From a virus, in the IMG/VR virus record IMGVR_UViG_3300048587_000669, positions 1-35,219 of that record: a stretch of 35,219 nucleotides of DNA; one strand, written 5' to 3'. Position numbers and translations under genes: made by a program. Shown in pieces: positions 7,571 to 15,242 of this stretch (positions within the stretch are counted from its first letter, which is position 1; every line of letters starts with the position of its first letter). The notes beneath the pieces were generated by a model. The model had not been told where the DNA came from and made no database searches. It saw only the letters and a program-made list of their open reading frames with translations.

Positions 7571-8334
7571 GCAGGCAACGCCCAGCAGCGCTTGGCCCAG
7601 GGGCAGAAGCGACACTCGAAATGATCGGGCTGGGCGGCAATCCGCGGGAGGAGATCGCCCGCGTCGGTCGCGGCCAGGATGCGCACGCCGCGGTCCGACA
7701 TGCGCTGCGCCAGCTCCGCGTTGAACGGCACCAGCTCGTGATGCAGCTCCGCCGTGTCCTTATTGATGGCGGTGAACAGCGCCGGATTGTCCGCCACGCC
7801 TGGGACGCTGGCGTCCATGTAGGCCTGGTAGACCGCAATCTGCGCCGCGTAGATCGGCTTGCTGGCCGCCACGCCCTTGCTAGACGTCTCGCGCCAGGAC
7901 TTCGCGTTCATGGTCTTGCATTCCCACAGCGCGGGGAATGCCATGCCGGGGATCGCGGGGCCGCCAGCCAACACGCCATCCACGTGGCCGCGGATGCGAC
8001 CGCCCGCGACCGAGAAGCCGAACTGCTCGCCATGCTCGCCGCCGCCGCGGCGGGTGTAGAGATCGAAGCCAGCGGCACGCAGCCAGGCGACGGCGACATC
8101 CTCCAGCGCATGCCCGATCCCGAAGATGCGCAGCAGCCGGCCGTCGAAATCGGAACCCTCATCCTTCGGGGCCTTCACGAACTCAAATTGCAGCGCGCGT
8201 TCGCAGGCATGGCCGAGGCGGGAGCCGCCGAGATAGGTCCGCGGCGGCGTGGCCGCGTTGGTGGCGACCAGCACCGCGTCGATGGCAGCATTCACATGCA
8301 TCGAGGTCTGGCTGCGGCTGTTGAGGTCCAGCAT
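7567..8334 (-). CDS. Cas4/RecB-like PD-(D/E)XK exonuclease
   Basis: 255 aa. The nuclease core reads GHVDGV (D119) then LWECK (E138, K140), the PD-(D/E)XK active site, preceded by GIGHALE (H75). Cys44 in HACERA and a C-terminal ECRFCPWAKRC group (C241, C244, C250) would ligate a 4Fe-4S cluster, as in Cas4 and AddB-type nucleases. Phage proteins of this type resect DNA ends for recombination or replication restart. No cas genes or CRISPR array are present, so a CRISPR role is unlikely. Start and stop overlap neighbours (TGATG upstream, ATGA downstream), indicating co-translation with the primase/helicase. Confidence 0.85.
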   Translation of the reverse strand: MLDLNSRSQTSMHVNAAIDAVLVATNAATPPRTYLGGSRLGHACERALQFEFVKAPKDEGSDFDGRLLRIFGIGHALEDVAVAWLRAAGFDLYTRRGGGEHGEQFGFSVAGGRIRGHVDGVLAGGPAIPGMAFPALWECKTMNAKSWRETSSKGVAASKPIYAAQIAVYQAYMDASVPGVADNPALFTAINKDTAELHHELVPFNAELAQRMSDRGVRILAATDAGDLLPRIAAQPDHFECRFCPWAKRCWALPA

Positions 8335-8726
8335 CAGAAAGGAGCATCCGCGGCGCTGAGCGGGCGGTGGGGGGCATTTACCTGCCGGGCCGTGGCCTGC
8401 ATCGCATCCTGAAAGCCACCGACGGCCACCTCGATCAGCGTAAGCACCTGGGGCTCAGTCAGATCGATCAGCCGCGTCTGCCAGCCGATCTCCCCCAGGC
8501 ATTCGCCAAGGGGACGCATGGTGGCGCGGATGGCGGCCTGTTCCTGTTCAGTGAGGTCAACCACGGCAGGTGCGCTCCTTGCGGCAAGGGTGGTCCACAG
8601 CGCCTGGCAAGCCATGCTGCAGAAGGCGGTCGTGGGGCGTGGTGGTCGCCGCCGTGTCGGATCGAACCAGCCAAAGCCACGCGTGGAGCGGCGGCAGATG
8701 GCGCATGGTAGGACTGGGTTGTGCAT
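8334..8726 (-). CDS. zinc-finger-like protein (DUF6511-type)
   Basis: 130 aa. The N-terminus holds CAIC (C8, C11) and then FCSMAC (C36, C40), a likely treble-clef zinc site, with RGFGWFDP between. The C-terminal half is helical and has no motif I know. The pattern resembles the DUF6511 family of alphaproteobacterial phages (recalled, not checked). It may bind nucleic acid. The gene lies 6 nt after the helicase stop and overlaps the Cas4-like gene by a shared TGATG. Confidence 0.7.
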   Translation of the reverse strand: MHNPVLPCAICRRSTRGFGWFDPTRRRPPRPTTAFCSMACQALWTTLAARSAPAVVDLTEQEQAAIRATMRPLGECLGEIGWQTRLIDLTEPQVLTLIEVAVGGFQDAMQATARQVNAPHRPLSAADAPF

Positions 8727-8732
8727 GGCCAG

Positions 8733-10409
8733 TCATGCAGCCTGGCCCAGCGCGGCGGGCTGCGCGTTGCGCACCAGGCTGCGGATCGCCTGCTTGTTGA
8801 ACTTGAAGGTCAGCAGTGCGGATGCCTGATATCGGGTCATGCCGAGATCAGCGCGCGCCTCCGGTGGCAGGTGGATCAGCTGCCGCTCGGTCGGCGCCTC
8901 GCGCAGCCAGCGCCGACTCTTGTGGGCGCTCTCGTCCGTCTCGTAGGCGTTCAGCCAGTCATCCGCCGCGGCCAGCGCCACCAGCCGCTCCCCGATGGAG
9001 AGCAGGCGGGGCCGCTCCTCCTTCGCGCCGCCAACCGCGTGCCAGGCCCCGTTCAAGAAGAAGATACCCGCCCAGCCGTTGAACCCATTGGCCAGCAGTG
9101 CCGCGTCATCACCGAACAGGTCGCACCATTGGAACGCGGAGCGACGGAGCAGATCGATCTCCGTCATGATGAAGTCGGCCAGCGGCGCCGTCTCGCGCCC
9201 GCGGGGTTCGAAGGCGTGGCCGCAGATCGGGCACTCCATCACCGCGATCGGCACCTCGGCCTCGCAGGACGGGCAGGTCTTGGTCGGCGGCTCGCCCTCG
9301 CCGGGCTGGCTGTCGAGATCGACATCCTGCTCCAGGCAGCCGTGGATCTGCGAGGAGGTGCCGAAGTCGAGCACAATGCAGTCGCGCTTGACGATGCCGG
9401 GATGCTCCGTGGGATCGACGGTGCGCAGCCCGCGACCGACCATCTGGATCATCGTGCACTTGAAGGAGCTGGGCCGCAGCAGGATGACGCAGGAGGTCGG
9501 CGGGTGGTCCCAGCCCTCGGTCAACACCGCGACGTTGACCACGATGCGTGCCTCGCCGGACGCGTAGGCCGCCAGGACAGACCGGCGCTCAGCCTCGCGC
9601 ATGTCGCCGATGACCACCACGGTGGGCACGCCGGCGGCGTTGAAGGCGGTGGCGACATGTTCGGCGTGGGCGACGGTGGAGCAGAACACCACGGTCTGGC
9701 GGCCGTCGGCTTTCTCCTGCCAATGCTGCACCACCGCGTCGGTGACCGGCACCGTATCCATGACGCGGGCAACCTCGCCCATGTCGAAATCGTCGCCGCT
9801 GCGCCGCACTGCGCGGAGCTCATCCTGCACGCCGACATCGATGATGAAGGTGCGGGGTGGTACCAGGTGGCCGGAGGCGATCAGTTCGCCGAGGCGGATC
9901 TGGTCCGCGACGTTGGAGAAGACCTGGCGCAGTCCGATCTTGTCGCCGCGATTTGGCGTGGCCGTGAGACCGTAAATGCGGCAGTCGGGATTCCGCTGGC
10001 GTGCCTGGTAGATGATGCGCAGATAGCTGTCAGCGACGGCGTGATGCGCCTCGTCGATCACCAGCAGATCCAGCGCCGGCATCGCCTCGAGGTTCGCCTG
10101 TCGCGTCAGCGTCGGCACCATGGCAAAGGTGACCTGGCCTGCCCACGACTTTTGCCCGGCATCCACGACCGAGGTGGTGATGGCGGGATTCACGCGGCGG
10201 AACTTCGCCAGGTTCTGAGCCGTCAGCTCATCCCGATGCGCGAGGACCGCGGCCTTTCCCGAGCCGTTGCCGATATGCTCGCCCACCGCCGCTGACAACA
10301 TGATGGTCTTGCCGGCACCGGTCGGGGCGACGCCGAGGGTATTGCCGTGCTCGCCGAGCGCACGGAGGCTGCGCTCGACGAAGATCTTCTGGCGGGGGCG
10401 GAGCATCAT
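8733..10409 (-). CDS. superfamily 2 DEAH helicase
   Basis: 558 aa. The Walker A motif is APTGAGKT (28-35) and motif II is DEAH (119-122). Motif III is the LTATP segment, and helicase-C motifs VAVLTEGWD and QMVGRGLRT follow. A CPSC...CPIC zinc knuckle lies near residues 379-397, followed by a C-terminal domain of unknown fold. This is the SSL2/UvsW-like layout of phage and prophage helicases, which remodel branched DNA during replication or recombination. The frame is open to 10547, but I chose the tandem ATG at 10409, about 10 nt after GGGAGG. It is 16 bp downstream of the putative ssDNA-binding gene. Confidence 0.88.
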   Translation of the reverse strand: MMLRPRQKIFVERSLRALGEHGNTLGVAPTGAGKTIMLSAAVGEHIGNGSGKAAVLAHRDELTAQNLAKFRRVNPAITTSVVDAGQKSWAGQVTFAMVPTLTRQANLEAMPALDLLVIDEAHHAVADSYLRIIYQARQRNPDCRIYGLTATPNRGDKIGLRQVFSNVADQIRLGELIASGHLVPPRTFIIDVGVQDELRAVRRSGDDFDMGEVARVMDTVPVTDAVVQHWQEKADGRQTVVFCSTVAHAEHVATAFNAAGVPTVVVIGDMREAERRSVLAAYASGEARIVVNVAVLTEGWDHPPTSCVILLRPSSFKCTMIQMVGRGLRTVDPTEHPGIVKRDCIVLDFGTSSQIHGCLEQDVDLDSQPGEGEPPTKTCPSCEAEVPIAVMECPICGHAFEPRGRETAPLADFIMTEIDLLRRSAFQWCDLFGDDAALLANGFNGWAGIFFLNGAWHAVGGAKEERPRLLSIGERLVALAAADDWLNAYETDESAHKSRRWLREAPTERQLIHLPPEARADLGMTRYQASALLTFKFNKQAIRSLVRNAQPAALGQAA

Positions 10410-10425
10410 GCGGTGCGGCCCTCCC

Positions 10426-11082
10426 TCAGCGCGCCCAGGTGGGACGGGGATCGGCGCCGGGGGCGGGCTGCTGCGCAGGAGCCGGGAAGGCGCCCTGGTG
10501 CATGGCGGGCGCGGCCGGCGGTGCGTAAGCCGGCACCGGTGGGGCATAGGCAGGCTGCGGTGCCGCGTAACCAGCCGGTGCCGCCTGCCGTCCCATCGCC
10601 TTCGCGTAATCCCGATGGTCCGGGGTCACCGCCATGCGGATTTCGTTCTTGGCCTCGCCGCCGGCATCCGTGCCGTGGTCGATCTTTGCCAGGAACTCCA
10701 AGCCCTCGAGATCCGCAAAGCCGCCGATGCGGCGCGCAGCCTGTGCCTGCGGCGAGACATCCTTGTCGGAGATGCCGCGCGCGGAGTTCAGCATCCCGCG
10801 CAGGAAGCTGCGGCCCATACCCGCCCATTCCGGCCCCTTCGGGCTGTACAGCCCGATCAGCGTGAAGATTTTCCGCTTGGCGTAGGGCCCCTCCAGCACG
10901 GTGAACTCGCCATTGAGATAGACGGCACCGGCGCTGCTGCGCGTGGCATAACCACCCGTCCAGCCCTGGGTCGGGTCGTCGAAGCCGCCAGGGCGGATCG
11001 TCAGGCGCACCCGCACGATGGTGCCCTTGGGGATCAGGTTGGGGTTCGACTGGGCGTCGTTGTAATCGTTCCAGGAAGCCAT
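10426..11082 (-). CDS. putative phage single-stranded-DNA-binding protein
   Basis: 218 aa. The N-terminal 135 residues look like a compact beta-rich domain (IPKGTIVRVRLTIRPGG, EFTVLEGPYAKRKIFTLIGLY). The last 60 residues are a disordered Pro/Ala/Gln tail. That shape, plus a position between a RecA-like ATPase and a helicase, suggests an ssDNA-binding or recombination-mediator protein; there is no decisive motif. A strong GGAGGAG lies 8 nt before the ATG, the best ribosome site in this operon, which fits a protein needed in large amounts. Confidence 0.6.
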   Translation of the reverse strand: MASWNDYNDAQSNPNLIPKGTIVRVRLTIRPGGFDDPTQGWTGGYATRSSAGAVYLNGEFTVLEGPYAKRKIFTLIGLYSPKGPEWAGMGRSFLRGMLNSARGISDKDVSPQAQAARRIGGFADLEGLEFLAKIDHGTDAGGEAKNEIRMAVTPDHRDYAKAMGRQAAPAGYAAPQPAYAPPVPAYAPPAAPAMHQGAFPAPAQQPAPGADPRPTWAR

Positions 11083-11098
11083 GGTGCTTCTCCTCCGG

Positions 11099-11980
11099 TC
11101 AGGTGTTGGGAATGGTGGGTGGGGCGGGCAGCGCGAGCGACGGCGCGACGTGCGCCTCGATCGGCACCGACGGCGTGCGGATTTTCTGGAAGAGCTGCCC
11201 GAGATGTGGCGGCTCCAGCATGGCCAGACGGCCGGAGCGATCCTTGGCCGGATAGCCCCAGGGGTTCAGCGTCTGGCAGACGAGCCCCCGGAAGGACGGC
11301 ACCACGGGCTGACCCGGTGGGACGTCCGTCTTGATCTCCGCCAGCGTCATGACTTGATCGACGATGCCGGGCAGCTCGAGACCGGTCTTGCTGCCATCGA
11401 TCTGCGGCACGAAGACGCGGCGATTGAAGTCGTCCAGCTTCTCGTCGAGGATTCCGACGAAGATCACGTTGCGGCCACGCGCATGCTGCAGATGCGTGAG
11501 CCAGGCGATCATCTCGCGGCCATGCAGCCCGTAGGCGCCACGAAGGTCGGGCTTTCCTGTCTTCTCGGAATGCGCCTCGGGCTGGCCACGGCACCACTGA
11601 AAGCAAAGGCGCGCAGCGACCGTGATGCTGTCCACGAAGATGGTGACGAAGCCGTCCATGCGAGCCGGGTCGCCATAGGCCTGCACGACGCGGGCATATT
11701 GCGCGGTGGAATAGGGCTGGTCGTCGCGCAGCGCCGGATTGGGGCCGGCCAGGAACAGCGCGATGTCGCGGCATTCCTCCCAGGTGCGCGGGCGGATCGA
11801 TGTGCCGCGCCAGTGCTGTACGGCGAGATCGCCGGCCTCCAGGTCGATGAACAGCGTGGTGCCGTCATCGAGCGTCAGCAGCAGGTAGGTCTTGCCGATT
11901 CCGCTCTTGCCGAAGATCACGGCCTTGATGCCGCGCAATTCGGCCTGCCGCTCGTCGGCGGTGATGATGCGAAGGGTCAT
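11099..11980 (-). CDS. RecA-like phage ATPase (Sak4/AAA_24 type)
   Basis: 293 aa. The P-loop GKSGIGKT (24-31) lies close to the N-terminus. LFIDLEAGD and VTIFVDSITV give the strand and Walker B-type acidic residues. IIFVGILDE-like and GSKTGLELPGIVDQVMTL segments follow, as in the AAA_24/Sak4 single-strand annealing ATPases of phages. These act with an SSB in recombination-dependent replication, which matches the putative ssDNA-binding gene next to it. The start overlaps the stop of a truncated copy of its own N-terminus (TGATG). Confidence 0.8.
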   Translation of the reverse strand: MTLRIITADERQAELRGIKAVIFGKSGIGKTYLLLTLDDGTTLFIDLEAGDLAVQHWRGTSIRPRTWEECRDIALFLAGPNPALRDDQPYSTAQYARVVQAYGDPARMDGFVTIFVDSITVAARLCFQWCRGQPEAHSEKTGKPDLRGAYGLHGREMIAWLTHLQHARGRNVIFVGILDEKLDDFNRRVFVPQIDGSKTGLELPGIVDQVMTLAEIKTDVPPGQPVVPSFRGLVCQTLNPWGYPAKDRSGRLAMLEPPHLGQLFQKIRTPSVPIEAHVAPSLALPAPPTIPNT

Positions 11981-12150
11981 CAGGCTTCACGCCCCTGATC
12001 CGGCTTCCCACTGCTGAGAAACAGGTGGCTCGGCACCGAACACGCCAAGAGGATGCTGGTCTTGCCGATGCCGTTCTTGCCGAAGATCACGGCCTTGACG
12101 CCGCTCGCCTCGGTCTGTCGCTCGTCAGTGGTGATGATGCGGAGCGTCAT
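11889..12150. repeat. 92-bp direct duplication, 170 bp apart
   Basis: 11889-11980 and 12059-12150 are near-identical. Both run from the P-loop codons to the ATG of two minus-strand genes. The 78 bp between them is unrelated. This looks like a tandem duplication followed by loss of the rest of one copy. Confidence 0.85.
11980..12150 (-). pseudogene. truncated duplicate of the RecA-like ATPase N-terminus
   Basis: 56 codons. The first 31 or so residues (MTLRIITTDERQ... to the P-loop GKNGIGKT) match the start of the intact neighbour almost residue for residue. The frame then runs into unrelated sequence (SSGKPDQGREA) and stops. The nucleotide duplication is 92 bp (12059-12150 against 11889-11980). 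It retains an ATGA overlap upstream and TGATG downstream, so it is still translated in phase with the operon. It could be a decayed copy or a small peptide with a P-loop; decay is more likely. Confidence 0.7.
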
Positions 12151-12641
12151 TCGGAGACTCCCAGCACGTCGGCCAGCGTCATGCGCGGGTTGTCCGCCCA
12201 CTCCGGGAAGTCGGCGAGAACCTTGCGGGCGCGACGGGCGTATTCACGCATCTGCGCGGCCTTTTGCTCACGCAGTTCGATCATCTGGAGGAACTCGGGA
12301 TGGGTCATCCGCAGCACCCGCTTGCGGACCGCGTCACAGCCCTCGTCGAGCGCTGCGATATCAGTGACCCAGTGATCGAAGCCCTGCGTGACTTCGGCGA
12401 GATCGCGCTGGCCGACCATCACGTCCTCGGTCATACGCTTGGTCGCCTCACGCTCGGGGCGGAAGTTGGCGACCTCTTCGCGCGCGCCGCGGCGCGCGAG
12501 CCGTTCGACGAGGCCCGGGATATCGACGCGGCCTTCGCTGGCCTTGGCGTAGAGCAGGTTGGCAGCCTCGTTCGTGCGAAAGCCGCCACCATCAGTGTCG
12601 AGTTCCGAGACGATATCGCGCAGGAGATTACGCAGCGTCAT
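12147..12641 (-). CDS. hypothetical 164-aa phage protein
   Basis: I do not recognise a family. The protein is soluble, charged and probably mostly helical, with a central FRPEREATKRMTEDVMVGQ segment. It has no Cys cluster or membrane segment. The ATG at 12641 overlaps the stop of the ParB-like gene by 14 nt, and its stop overlaps the truncated ATPase start (ATGA). It therefore belongs to the same co-translated early operon. A role in phage replication or recombination follows only from the neighbours. Confidence 0.65.
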   Translation of the reverse strand: MTLRNLLRDIVSELDTDGGGFRTNEAANLLYAKASEGRVDIPGLVERLARRGAREEVANFRPEREATKRMTEDVMVGQRDLAEVTQGFDHWVTDIAALDEGCDAVRKRVLRMTHPEFLQMIELREQKAAQMREYARRARKVLADFPEWADNPRMTLADVLGVSE

Positions 12642-13452
12642 GTTCGGGTTCCAATTCGAGGTTGTTGAGAAGGCCCGATGCGCGCGCGATCAGCGCCTGC
12701 ACGCGGGGCATCGCCTTGTGCGGCACCCCGAATTTCTGTGCGGCATCGAGTGCATCGATGAGCTTTTCGAGGGCGTAGATCGCATCCGACCATGCGGTGA
12801 GCGACGGGCGATCGAGGGCGGCGACAGCCGGCGGGAGTGGCCGAGGTGATGGGGGAAGGTGTTGCATTTCGGCAGGCTTCCGATTTGCAACACGGCTCAC
12901 CGTCGCCGCATCGACCCCCTCTCGCGCAGCAATCTGGCGCATCGGCTCGCCAGCCTGGCGGGCTTCGATGATGCGGCCGTCTCGTGCGCGATCGAGTCCC
13001 TCACGCGCCTCGGCGGTGAGCTCACGCGCCCAGCGCTCGGAGCAGGCCAGCAGTTGGCGTACCGCCTCCACTTCATGCGCCTGACAGAGGCCGCAGCGGA
13101 CCGCGATGACGTAGCCCTTGCGATAATCGCCCGGCTCGCGGCGCTTGCCGTGATGCGCGTTGGCCGACAGCGCGTGGCGGACCGCGTCCAGCCGCGTGCC
13201 CTGGCGGATTTCGGCCGCCACCTCGGCGCTCGCCTCATCCCCGCGTTCGCGCGCGAGCCCCTTCCAGGCGGCGTAGCGATGAAAGCCGTCGGCCAGCCAG
13301 TATTCTGAGCCGTCGAAGAACACGGTGATGGGCGGGAAGGTCGCACCTTCCCGCATGCGAAAGGCGTATTCGGCGACGGTCTCCTCGTCGAGGCAGACGC
13401 GCGATTGGCAGTCCGCGTCAAACCGAACCTGCGCCAGCGGCAGAGCTGCCAT
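12628..13452 (-). CDS. ParB-like nuclease-domain/HTH protein
   Basis: 274 aa. The N-terminal third resembles the ParB/Srx fold: PPITVFFDGSEYWLADGFHRYAAW includes the GFHRYAA box equivalent to GxHR. A CGLCQAH segment follows. A helix-turn-helix is visible at MRQIAAREGVDAATVSRVAN, followed by a Pro-rich linker and a helical tail. It is probably a DNA-binding regulator or replication accessory; no ParA is present in the window, so partition is not supported. The frame is open to 13710, but the ATG at 13452 shares a TGATG with the upstream stop. Confidence 0.75.
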   Translation of the reverse strand: MAALPLAQVRFDADCQSRVCLDEETVAEYAFRMREGATFPPITVFFDGSEYWLADGFHRYAAWKGLARERGDEASAEVAAEIRQGTRLDAVRHALSANAHHGKRREPGDYRKGYVIAVRCGLCQAHEVEAVRQLLACSERWARELTAEAREGLDRARDGRIIEARQAGEPMRQIAAREGVDAATVSRVANRKPAEMQHLPPSPRPLPPAVAALDRPSLTAWSDAIYALEKLIDALDAAQKFGVPHKAMPRVQALIARASGLLNNLELEPEHDAA

Positions 13453-13994
13453 CAGCGACCTCCCCGCATCTGGATGATGCCGTCGGCATGCGGGCTGTCG
13501 CGCAGCGCCGTCTCGGACATGATGGCGAGGCGATAGGTGGCGCGCCCCGTCCGCACGGTGCGTGCTGGCTCGAAAGCAGCGCGAATGCGATCGGGCCAGG
13601 CGGTATAGGCCCGCTCCGAGACCTTGAAGCTGACCTCGACGTACTGGCCGGGATCCTCGCCGCCAGCGCGGATCTGTTCGGCGAGCGTGGCGAGCCGCGT
13701 CTGGTCCCAATCCACCCGCTTCGGCAGGTCGACCGCGATGTCGACAGCGCCGTCCTGGAAGCGGACCGTGCCAGTGTCCTTGCCGGCCGCGGCACGGGTG
13801 CCGACGGCGCGCTGCTCATAGCGGAGCGCGATCGCGGCCTCGATCCAGTCCTGCATGCGCTTGGCGGCGTCCAGCGCCTCACGCGCATCCGTCTGCAGCA
13901 GCGCCAGGTGCTCGGCGGGGAGCGCGATCACGTCGCTCACCGGCATGTGCCGAAGCGCGTCGAGGGTCGTGCGGTTGGTGCGGGGCGCCTCCAT
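13452..13994 (-). CDS. hypothetical 180-aa phage protein
   Basis: No family recognised. The N-terminal 60 residues are helical (ALPAEHLALLQTDAREALDAAKRMQDWIEAAI). The C-terminal part is mixed, with VEVSFKVSERAYTAWPDRIRAAF. The start at 13994 and stop at 13452 both sit in TGATG overlaps with neighbouring genes, which supports it strongly as a coding gene. The upstream open frame to 14189 is shadow. The function is unknown. Confidence 0.7.
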   Translation of the reverse strand: MEAPRTNRTTLDALRHMPVSDVIALPAEHLALLQTDAREALDAAKRMQDWIEAAIALRYEQRAVGTRAAAGKDTGTVRFQDGAVDIAVDLPKRVDWDQTRLATLAEQIRAGGEDPGQYVEVSFKVSERAYTAWPDRIRAAFEPARTVRTGRATYRLAIMSETALRDSPHADGIIQMRGGR

Positions 13995-14335
13995 CACGCG
14001 GCCTCCGAGAGCAGCAGCGGCAGGATGGACGACGCGTATCGGCGGGGACGGCGACGCGCCACGAGGATGTAGGCGTAGTCCTCGTAGCCATGCCGGCGCT
14101 GCACGATATCCGCGAGGCCGAGCTCGGCAAGCTTCCAGGCGCGGGCCGCCAGGCGCTGCAGCGCAGTGCGCTCCTGCTCGGGCAAGCACTGCAACTGCGG
14201 GCAGACCTGCCGGGCGAGCGCGCCGCGGTGATAGGTGATGCTGTCGCCGGGAGCCGCGGCGCCCAGCCAGGTGCAGAGCGACGCCTCGGTGAGAGGCTTC
14301 GACACTGCGCGGATGTCGGTGATGTTGGTGTCCAT
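13994..14335 (-). CDS. hypothetical 113-aa phage protein
   Basis: A small protein with a helical core (TALQRLAARAWKLAELGLADIVQRRHG) and a basic C-terminus (YILVARRRPRRYASS). The middle and C-terminal part could be a winged helix, but I see no firm signature. Its start codon lies at the end of a 17-bp segment, GGGTAGGGCTAAGTATG. The same segment ends in the start codon of the plus-strand gene at 16979. The stop overlaps the next gene (TGATG). Confidence 0.65.
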   Translation of the reverse strand: MDTNITDIRAVSKPLTEASLCTWLGAAAPGDSITYHRGALARQVCPQLQCLPEQERTALQRLAARAWKLAELGLADIVQRRHGYEDYAYILVARRRPRRYASSILPLLLSEAA

Positions 14336-14349
14336 ACTTAGCCCTACCC
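14333..14349 (-). promoter_or_regulatory. 17-bp start-region motif, copy 1
   Basis: On the minus strand this reads GGGTAGGGCTAAGTATG, ending in the start codon of the gene at 13994-14335. An identical copy, in opposite orientation, ends in the start codon at 16979. GGGTAGGG can act as the ribosome site; the identity beyond that may mean a shared regulator or a past duplication. Confidence 0.6.
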
Positions 14350-14368
14350 AGCCCCTCGCCGATCCGTC

Positions 14369-14944
14369 TCAGGCCGCCGCGGCGATGCCGCCGGCGAGCA
14401 ACCTCAGGCGCATTTCGCGGATGCGGCGGTAGAGGACCGACCGCGGCATCGGGCCCTGCTGGCCGAGCTCATGCGGCGTGCACTGCGTCAGGGCTGCGCA
14501 GATGCTGTGGTCGCGCTGGTCGAGGACGGCGCCAGCGCGATCCAGATCGAGGCGGCGTTCCAGGGCGGCCATCGCGTCTGTCTGCTGCCCGCACCACGCC
14601 GCATATCCCTCCGATTCGGGGATGATGTCGGCGAGCGTCAGCTCCTCCTCCTGGCCCGGCACTGCGTCATCCAGCGATGCCTCGTGACGTTCGCGCTTCT
14701 CGCGGCGAAGGCTGGTCGCGAGACGGGACGCGCGGTGCTGGAAGCAGACCGTGGCGAAGGCCGCCAACGTCCCGCGCGCCGGATCAAAGCCGTGCAGCCG
14801 GGTCAGGAGGTCGAGCAGCATGTCCTGCTCCATGTCCTCCCGCTCATGGCTGGGCCGCCCGAGGGTGCGGCAGAGGCGGCGCGCGTAGCGCGCGGCGAGC
14901 GGGTGAACGACGTCGAGATCGGCGAGGGAAAGCTGGGTGGGCAT
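14369..14944 (-). CDS. sigma-70-like protein (region 2/region 4 layout)
   Basis: 191 aa. Residues about 15-85 look like sigma-70 region 2: YARRLCRTLGR...DMEQDMLLDLLTRLHGFDP, then LAAFATVCFQHRASRLATSLRREKR. A C-terminal helix-turn-helix-like part (MPRSVLYRRIREMRLRLL) is in the place of region 4. An acidic linker joins them. It is the first gene of the minus-strand operon, so it could direct RNA polymerase to phage promoters. An alternative is a sigma-like DNA-binding protein without sigma activity. The ATG at 14944 was chosen because AGGAG lies 9 nt upstream; the frame is open to 14992. Confidence 0.65.
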   Translation of the reverse strand: MPTQLSLADLDVVHPLAARYARRLCRTLGRPSHEREDMEQDMLLDLLTRLHGFDPARGTLAAFATVCFQHRASRLATSLRREKRERHEASLDDAVPGQEEELTLADIIPESEGYAAWCGQQTDAMAALERRLDLDRAGAVLDQRDHSICAALTQCTPHELGQQGPMPRSVLYRRIREMRLRLLAGGIAAAA

Positions 14945-15242
14945 CGGGCGTGGCTCCTGCTGGTCGGCTATGACGTCCAGAAGCAACCACACGACCGGCT
15001 GGGGCGGAGAGGCGGAATGGGGCGGAATGGGGAATAAGGGGTAGCCTGGGACTAATTCCCCATCGCTAGATCAATGGCTTATGCGAGCTCTGGGCCGAAA
15101 TCAGGGGGATAAGGCGCCGATTTACGCCCCACCCACGCGGGAACTGCTCCCCCAGCCGGTCGCCTGTGGATATCGGGGACAAGCGAACAGGAAGGGAACA
15201 TTGCTGTTGACCGAACGCACAGCAGTTCGTCATGATCCTGGC
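14945..15242. promoter_or_regulatory. divergent lysogeny control region
   Basis: This 298-bp gap lies between the minus-strand early operon and the plus-strand immA-xre genes. It holds a 10-bp tandem repeat GGCGGAATGG (15011-15030) and a 7-bp inverted repeat GGGGAAT/ATTCCCC (15029-15035, 15055-15061). A further 8-bp inverted repeat is GAACTGCT/AGCAGTTC (15141-15148, 15221-15228), and TGCTGT/ACAGCA (15202-15207, 15219-15224) overlaps a promoter. This is the place where an XRE repressor would be expected to act. I could not place a convincing promoter for the minus-strand operon. Confidence 0.6.
15207..15236 (+). promoter_or_regulatory. predicted sigma-70 promoter of immA, leaderless
   Basis: TTGACC (15207-15212, five of six matches to consensus) and CATGAT (15231-15236, four of six) are separated by 18 nt. 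Transcription would begin near 15243, which is the A of the immA ATG, so the message would have no leader. There is no good ribosome site before that ATG, which agrees. Confidence 0.5.

Noticed and set aside
5759-12000. Long plus-strand frames opposite the primase/helicase, helicase and RecA-like genes
   Set aside because: No motifs, antisense to genes with complete catalytic signatures and coupled starts; composition shadows.
12628-13452. Plasmid partition system from the ParB-like protein
   Set aside because: No ParA-like ATPase or centromere-like repeats next to it; the gene is inside a phage early operon.
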